Source: Pseudomonadota bacterium (GTDB taxonomy: Bacteria; Pseudomonadota; Gammaproteobacteria; Burkholderiales; Burkholderiaceae_C). From it: a DNA stretch of 9,585 nt. The DNA lies in contig JAEYRT010000182.1 of NCBI GenBank assembly GCA_023435325.1, forward strand, positions 1-9,585. The letters run 5' to 3'. The translations under genes were made by a program, and so were the position numbers. Numbering within the stretch: position 1 is the first letter of the stretch; every line of letters starts with the position of its first letter. Shown here in pieces: positions 7,026-9,585 of the stretch. Below the pieces are notes generated by a model. That model saw only the letters and a program-made list of their open reading frames with translations. It searched no databases and was not told the origin of the DNA.

Positions 7026-7772
7026 ATGACGACCAACTCTCCCGCATTTGCTTCGGGTCAAACTTCTGACCTGATTGATCCCAAGCTCGCCATGGGCTGG
7101 ATGCACACGGCACGCTTTTTGACAACCGCCGCTCAGCTACATCATCTACCTTCCGTCGATGTACCCGAGATTGCCTTCGTGGGCCGCTCCAATGCGGGCA
7201 AATCCACGTCTATCAACACGTTGACGCAGCAAAAACAGCTGGCTTTTGCCTCGAAGAAGCCGGGCCGTACACAGCACATCAACCTGTTCGCCCTGGGCAA
7301 GCAGGGAGTGACCGACGCCGTGCTTGCCGACTTGCCCGGCTATGGCTATGCCGCAGTATCTCGCTCGGACAAGGAGCGCTGGCAGCGGGTGATGCTCAAC
7401 TACCTGATGCAACGCGAAAGCCTGTCGGCGGTGGTGCTGCTGTGTGACCCGCGCCTGGGTCTGACCGAACTGGACGAAGCCTTGCTGCAGGCCATTCGCC
7501 CCCGCGTCGAAAAAGGCCTCAAGTTCTTGATTTTGCTCACCAAGGCCGACAAACTCACACGCGCCGAGCAAGCCAAGATTTTGTCCATTACCAAGCTCAA
7601 TGCCGGTGGTGGCGAGGTCCGCATGTTCTCTGCGCTCAAGAAACAGGGTGTGGATGAAGTCGCGCAGCTGCTGTGGCACTGGTGTCACCCTGAAGGCTTG
7701 AACACAGGGAAAACAGAGGCCTCCGCGGTCGCCTCTGAGACGCCTGTACCACCAGCACCCGCAGAAGATTGA
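7026..7772 (+). CDS. engB: Ribosome biogenesis GTPase EngB/YsxC (YihA)
   Basis: EngB is a small TRAFAC-class GTPase needed for late large-subunit ribosome assembly in bacteria. The 248-residue sequence has all G motifs: G1 GRSNAGKST at 53-61, G2 around Thr82 in GRTQHINLF, G3 DLPGYGYA at 102-109, G4 TKAD at 172-175, and G5 SALKK at 202-206. It is somewhat longer than the usual 195-220 residues because of about 20 extra residues before the core and an Ala/Pro/Glu-rich tail of about 25 residues (from about 224). ATG 7026 is the first in-frame ATG in the short divergent gap; there is no visible Shine-Dalgarno site, and ATG 7092 (Met23) is an alternative giving a more typical N-terminus. Adjacency to cytochrome c4 and resB is, as I recall, a recurring betaproteobacterial arrangement. 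The hydrolase gene follows 38 bp later. Confidence 0.96.
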   Translation: MTTNSPAFASGQTSDLIDPKLAMGWMHTARFLTTAAQLHHLPSVDVPEIAFVGRSNAGKSTSINTLTQQKQLAFASKKPGRTQHINLFALGKQGVTDAVLADLPGYGYAAVSRSDKERWQRVMLNYLMQRESLSAVVLLCDPRLGLTELDEALLQAIRPRVEKGLKFLILLTKADKLTRAEQAKILSITKLNAGGGEVRMFSALKKQGVDEVAQLLWHWCHPEGLNTGKTEASAVASETPVPPAPAED

Positions 7773-7810
7773 ACGCATGAGCACCAAGGCAGGTGCTGCG
7801 GGAGGTCTTC

Positions 7811-8701
7811 ATGGTTCGCACAGGTACGATCACCTTGCCGCATGGCATCACGTTGCACTGCCGCTCCAGCGGCCAGCCAGACCAGCCCTTGCTGGTCTTT
7901 TTTCATGGTTTTCCTGAAGGATCTTTTATCTGGGAGGACCTGTTGAAAACCCTAGGAGGGGATTTCTACTGTGTGGCGCCAGACCTACGCGGTTATGGAC
8001 ACTCCAGCCAGCCTGCGCAAGTGCAAGACTACCGGCCCAAGGCACTGGTGCAGGATCTGGTGGCGCTGATAGAAGCCCTCAGCCCCGGGCGCCCTGCAGC
8101 CTGTGTGATCGCCCATGACTGGGGCGGCGCACTGGCATGGAATCTGGCCAACCAACATCCGCGTTTGATGCAGCAACTGTGCATCCTCAACGCTCCCCAT
8201 CCCGGCACATTCTTGCGCGAACTCCAAGGTAATCCACAGCAGCAGGCTGCCAGCCAGTACATGCACTATCTGCGTAGAACCGATGCCCCTGCACAATTGC
8301 TGGCCAACGGTGCTGAACGTTTGTTCGGTTTTTTCCAGCACGCCGATGGCAGCTGGCCTGCCTGGCTTACCCCTGAAATGCGTACCCGGTATCTATTGCA
8401 CTGGCAGCAGGGCATGTTTGGCCCTTGCGCCTATTACGCTGCCAGCCCGCTGGTACCTCCACGCGGTGAAGATGCCGGTGCTCAGGCGCTGCAGTTGCCT
8501 GAGAGCCTGTTGCGCATTCAAGTACCCACACATGTGATCTGGGGAGAACAGGACCACGCCTTGCTTCCTGCGCTGCTCGATGGACTGGAGCAATGGGTCC
8601 CCGATCTGCACATCCATCGCATTCCGCACGCCAGCCACTGGTTGGTACATGAGGCACCGCAGGAGATAGAAGCCTTGCTACGCCAGCAAGTGCTCAAATA
8701 G
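7811..8701 (+). CDS. Alpha/beta-fold hydrolase, epoxide-hydrolase-like
   Basis: This 296-residue cytoplasmic enzyme has the alpha/beta-hydrolase fold with an Asp nucleophile. Landmarks are the oxyanion segment HGFPEGSFIW at 32-41, DLRGYGHS at 58-65, the nucleophile elbow HDWGG at 102-106 (Asp103), the acid Asp248 in WGEQDHAL, and the catalytic His276 in HASHWLVHEAP. Lid tyrosines that could activate an epoxide ring are at Tyr150/Tyr153 (SQYMHYLRR) and Tyr208/Tyr209 (CAYYAASPL). HDWGG together with the Tyr pair favours an epoxide hydrolase; a haloalkane dehalogenase is less likely. The substrate is unknown. ATG 7811 is chosen because GGGAGGT (7800-7806) is ideally placed; the in-frame GTG at 7793 would put this site inside the gene. 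It lies 38 bp after engB on the same strand and may be co-transcribed. A small hairpin (7780-7797) sits just before the ribosome-binding site. Confidence 0.9.
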   Translation: MVRTGTITLPHGITLHCRSSGQPDQPLLVFFHGFPEGSFIWEDLLKTLGGDFYCVAPDLRGYGHSSQPAQVQDYRPKALVQDLVALIEALSPGRPAACVIAHDWGGALAWNLANQHPRLMQQLCILNAPHPGTFLRELQGNPQQQAASQYMHYLRRTDAPAQLLANGAERLFGFFQHADGSWPAWLTPEMRTRYLLHWQQGMFGPCAYYAASPLVPPRGEDAGAQALQLPESLLRIQVPTHVIWGEQDHALLPALLDGLEQWVPDLHIHRIPHASHWLVHEAPQEIEALLRQQVLK

Positions 8702-8707
8702 AAAAAT

Positions 8708-8727
8708 AGCTGCCAGTATCGGCAGCT
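8708..8727 (-). terminator. Intrinsic terminator of the lipid A acyltransferase gene
   Basis: AGCTGCC (8708-8714) and GGCAGCT (8721-8727) form a perfect 7-bp stem with a 6-base loop. On the minus strand the stem is followed by TATTTTTC, a good U-run, so it fits the acyltransferase gene ending at 8752. On the plus strand it begins 7 bases after the hydrolase stop but is followed by a T-poor sequence, so it is weak in that direction. Confidence 0.72.
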
Positions 8728-8751
8728 TTGGGTGGGATGCGAGGGTAAACC

Positions 8752-9585
8752 TTATTTTCTCGCGTACAACGAAGGCTGTCCGTCCGGGCGTGTCTTGAAG
8801 CGCTTGTGCACCCAGTAATACTGCGCAATCATGGTACGGATGGCCGCTTCCAGCTCACGATTCATACGCGCCGTGTCCGCCACATGGTCTTGCGTGGGGA
8901 AGTTTTCCCACGCTGGCGTCATCTCAGCCACATAGCCCTCGGGTGTCATCCGGTTGTACAAGCCCACCACCTTGGCTTTGCCCAACCGCGCAAAGCGCGA
9001 CAGTGACGGGATGGTGGCTGTTTCTGGCACGGCAAAGAAAGGCACGAACACCGAATCGTTTTTGCCATAGTCCATATCCGGCAGCAAATACAGCAGGCCG
9101 CCTTTGCGCAGCGTGGAAATAATGGGTTTCACACCATCGGCACGGTTGAGCATGCGCACATTGCCAAAACGCTGGCGGCCCGCCATGAACCAGGCGTCCA
9201 GCACCGGATCAGGGTTGGTCGCGAAGATCGATGTGAACTCACGCTTGGTATTCAAAGGCAAAGCCAAACCACCAGCATCCATGCTGTAGAAGTGCGGGGC
9301 AAACACGATCGTGGGTGTGTCGCCCTCAAGTTCCTCCACCGCACCCGTGAGCTTGACGCGGCTGCGCACCAAGGCCTCCGAGCCGAACCATAGCCAGCTG
9401 CGGTCCAGAAATGTCTGGCAGAAAATAACAATGCTTTCCTTGGCAAGGGCCTTGCGCTCCGCCTCGGTCTTTTCAGGAAAGCACAGCTGCAAATTGCGCA
9501 GCGCCTCCTTGCGACGCGGTGCTGCAGCCACATACAGCACATTCCCGCCCAGACGCCCCAGTCCGCGCAGCACGGGCAGTGGCAG
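8752..9585 (-). CDS. Lipid A biosynthesis acyltransferase, LpxL/LpxM (HtrB/MsbB) family (N-terminus beyond window)
   Basis: Enzymes of this family sit on the inner face of the cytoplasmic membrane and add a secondary acyl chain from acyl-ACP to lipid A precursors. The 277 visible residues start inside the protein (LPLPVLRGLGRLGG), an N-terminal hydrophobic motif common in the family, so only the first few to perhaps 20 residues are missing. The catalytic H-x4-D motif is HFYSMD in APHFYSMDAG, about 98 residues into the visible part. Further family marks are LLPDMDYG, the SVFVPFFAVPETAT segment, and the C-terminal YYWVHKRFKTRPDGQPSLY. The frame is intact. Many proteobacteria carry two or more paralogues of this family, and I cannot tell from this fragment whether this is the LpxL or the LpxM type, so no symbol is assigned. 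It converges with the hydrolase gene across a 50-bp spacer. Confidence 0.93.
   Translation of the reverse strand: MPLPVLRGLGRLGGNVLYVAAAPRRKEALRNLQLCFPEKTEAERKALAKESIVIFCQTFLDRSWLWFGSEALVRSRVKLTGAVEELEGDTPTIVFAPHFYSMDAGGLALPLNTKREFTSIFATNPDPVLDAWFMAGRQRFGNVRMLNRADGVKPIISTLRKGGLLYLLPDMDYGKNDSVFVPFFAVPETATIPSLSRFARLGKAKVVGLYNRMTPEGYVAEMTPAWENFPTQDHVADTARMNRELEAAIRTMIAQYYWVHKRFKTRPDGQPSLYARK

Noticed and set aside
7777..7923. Small out-of-frame open frame starting at ATG 7777 and overlapping the hydrolase start
   Set aside because: No ribosome-binding site precedes it, and its product has no recognisable features. The GGGAGGT at 7800-7806 clearly serves ATG 7811.

Overview
The window reads as ordinary chromosomal DNA of a betaproteobacterium, most likely a Comamonadaceae member (Comamonas, Acidovorax or a relative). 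This is inferred from the GC-rich coding with G/C-ending codons, the System II cytochrome c maturation pair (resB-ccsB) beside a di-haem cytochrome c4 and engB, and the style of the intergenic inverted repeats. No database search was possible. I see no mobile element, CRISPR array, tRNA or rRNA, and no convincing undescribed multi-gene system; almost every base is explained by recognisable families.

Layout, left to right. (1) 1-1545, plus strand: the end of an upstream gene (probably a first permease), then a polar amino-acid ABC permease and its ATPase, forming an import operon. (2) 1546-1736: a convergent intergenic spacer with a large two-tier inverted repeat that looks like a bidirectional terminator. 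(3) 1737-2240, minus strand: a PEBP/YbhB-type protein. It is divergent from a small Pmp3/YqaE membrane peptide at 2421-2618 (plus); the 180-bp region between them carries interleaved inverted repeats. (4) 2647-2677: an almost perfect bidirectional terminator. (5) 2704-6955, minus strand, read right to left: cytochrome c4, then a terminator or attenuator, then resB, then ccsB, with resB and ccsB overlapping by 4 bp. (6) 6956-7025: a short divergent promoter region. (7) 7026-8701, plus strand: engB and an epoxide-hydrolase-like alpha/beta hydrolase. (8) 8708-8727: a terminator hairpin. (9) 8752-9585, minus strand: a lipid A acyltransferase running off the right edge.

How the genes fit together: ResB and CcsB carry haem across the inner membrane and attach it to CxxCH motifs of secreted apocytochromes. 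Cytochrome c4, immediately upstream, is a typical substrate with two such motifs. EngB is a ribosome-assembly GTPase. The ABC genes take up a polar amino acid or similar solute. The acyltransferase belongs to outer-membrane lipid A synthesis. The PEBP protein, the Pmp3 peptide and the hydrolase have no clear link to these pathways.

Most points worth a second look are in the regulatory DNA: the two-tier terminator at 1651-1726, the terminator between cytochrome c4 and the machinery that matures it, the interleaved repeats over a candidate PEBP promoter, and overlapping divergent -10 boxes between cytochrome c4 and engB.
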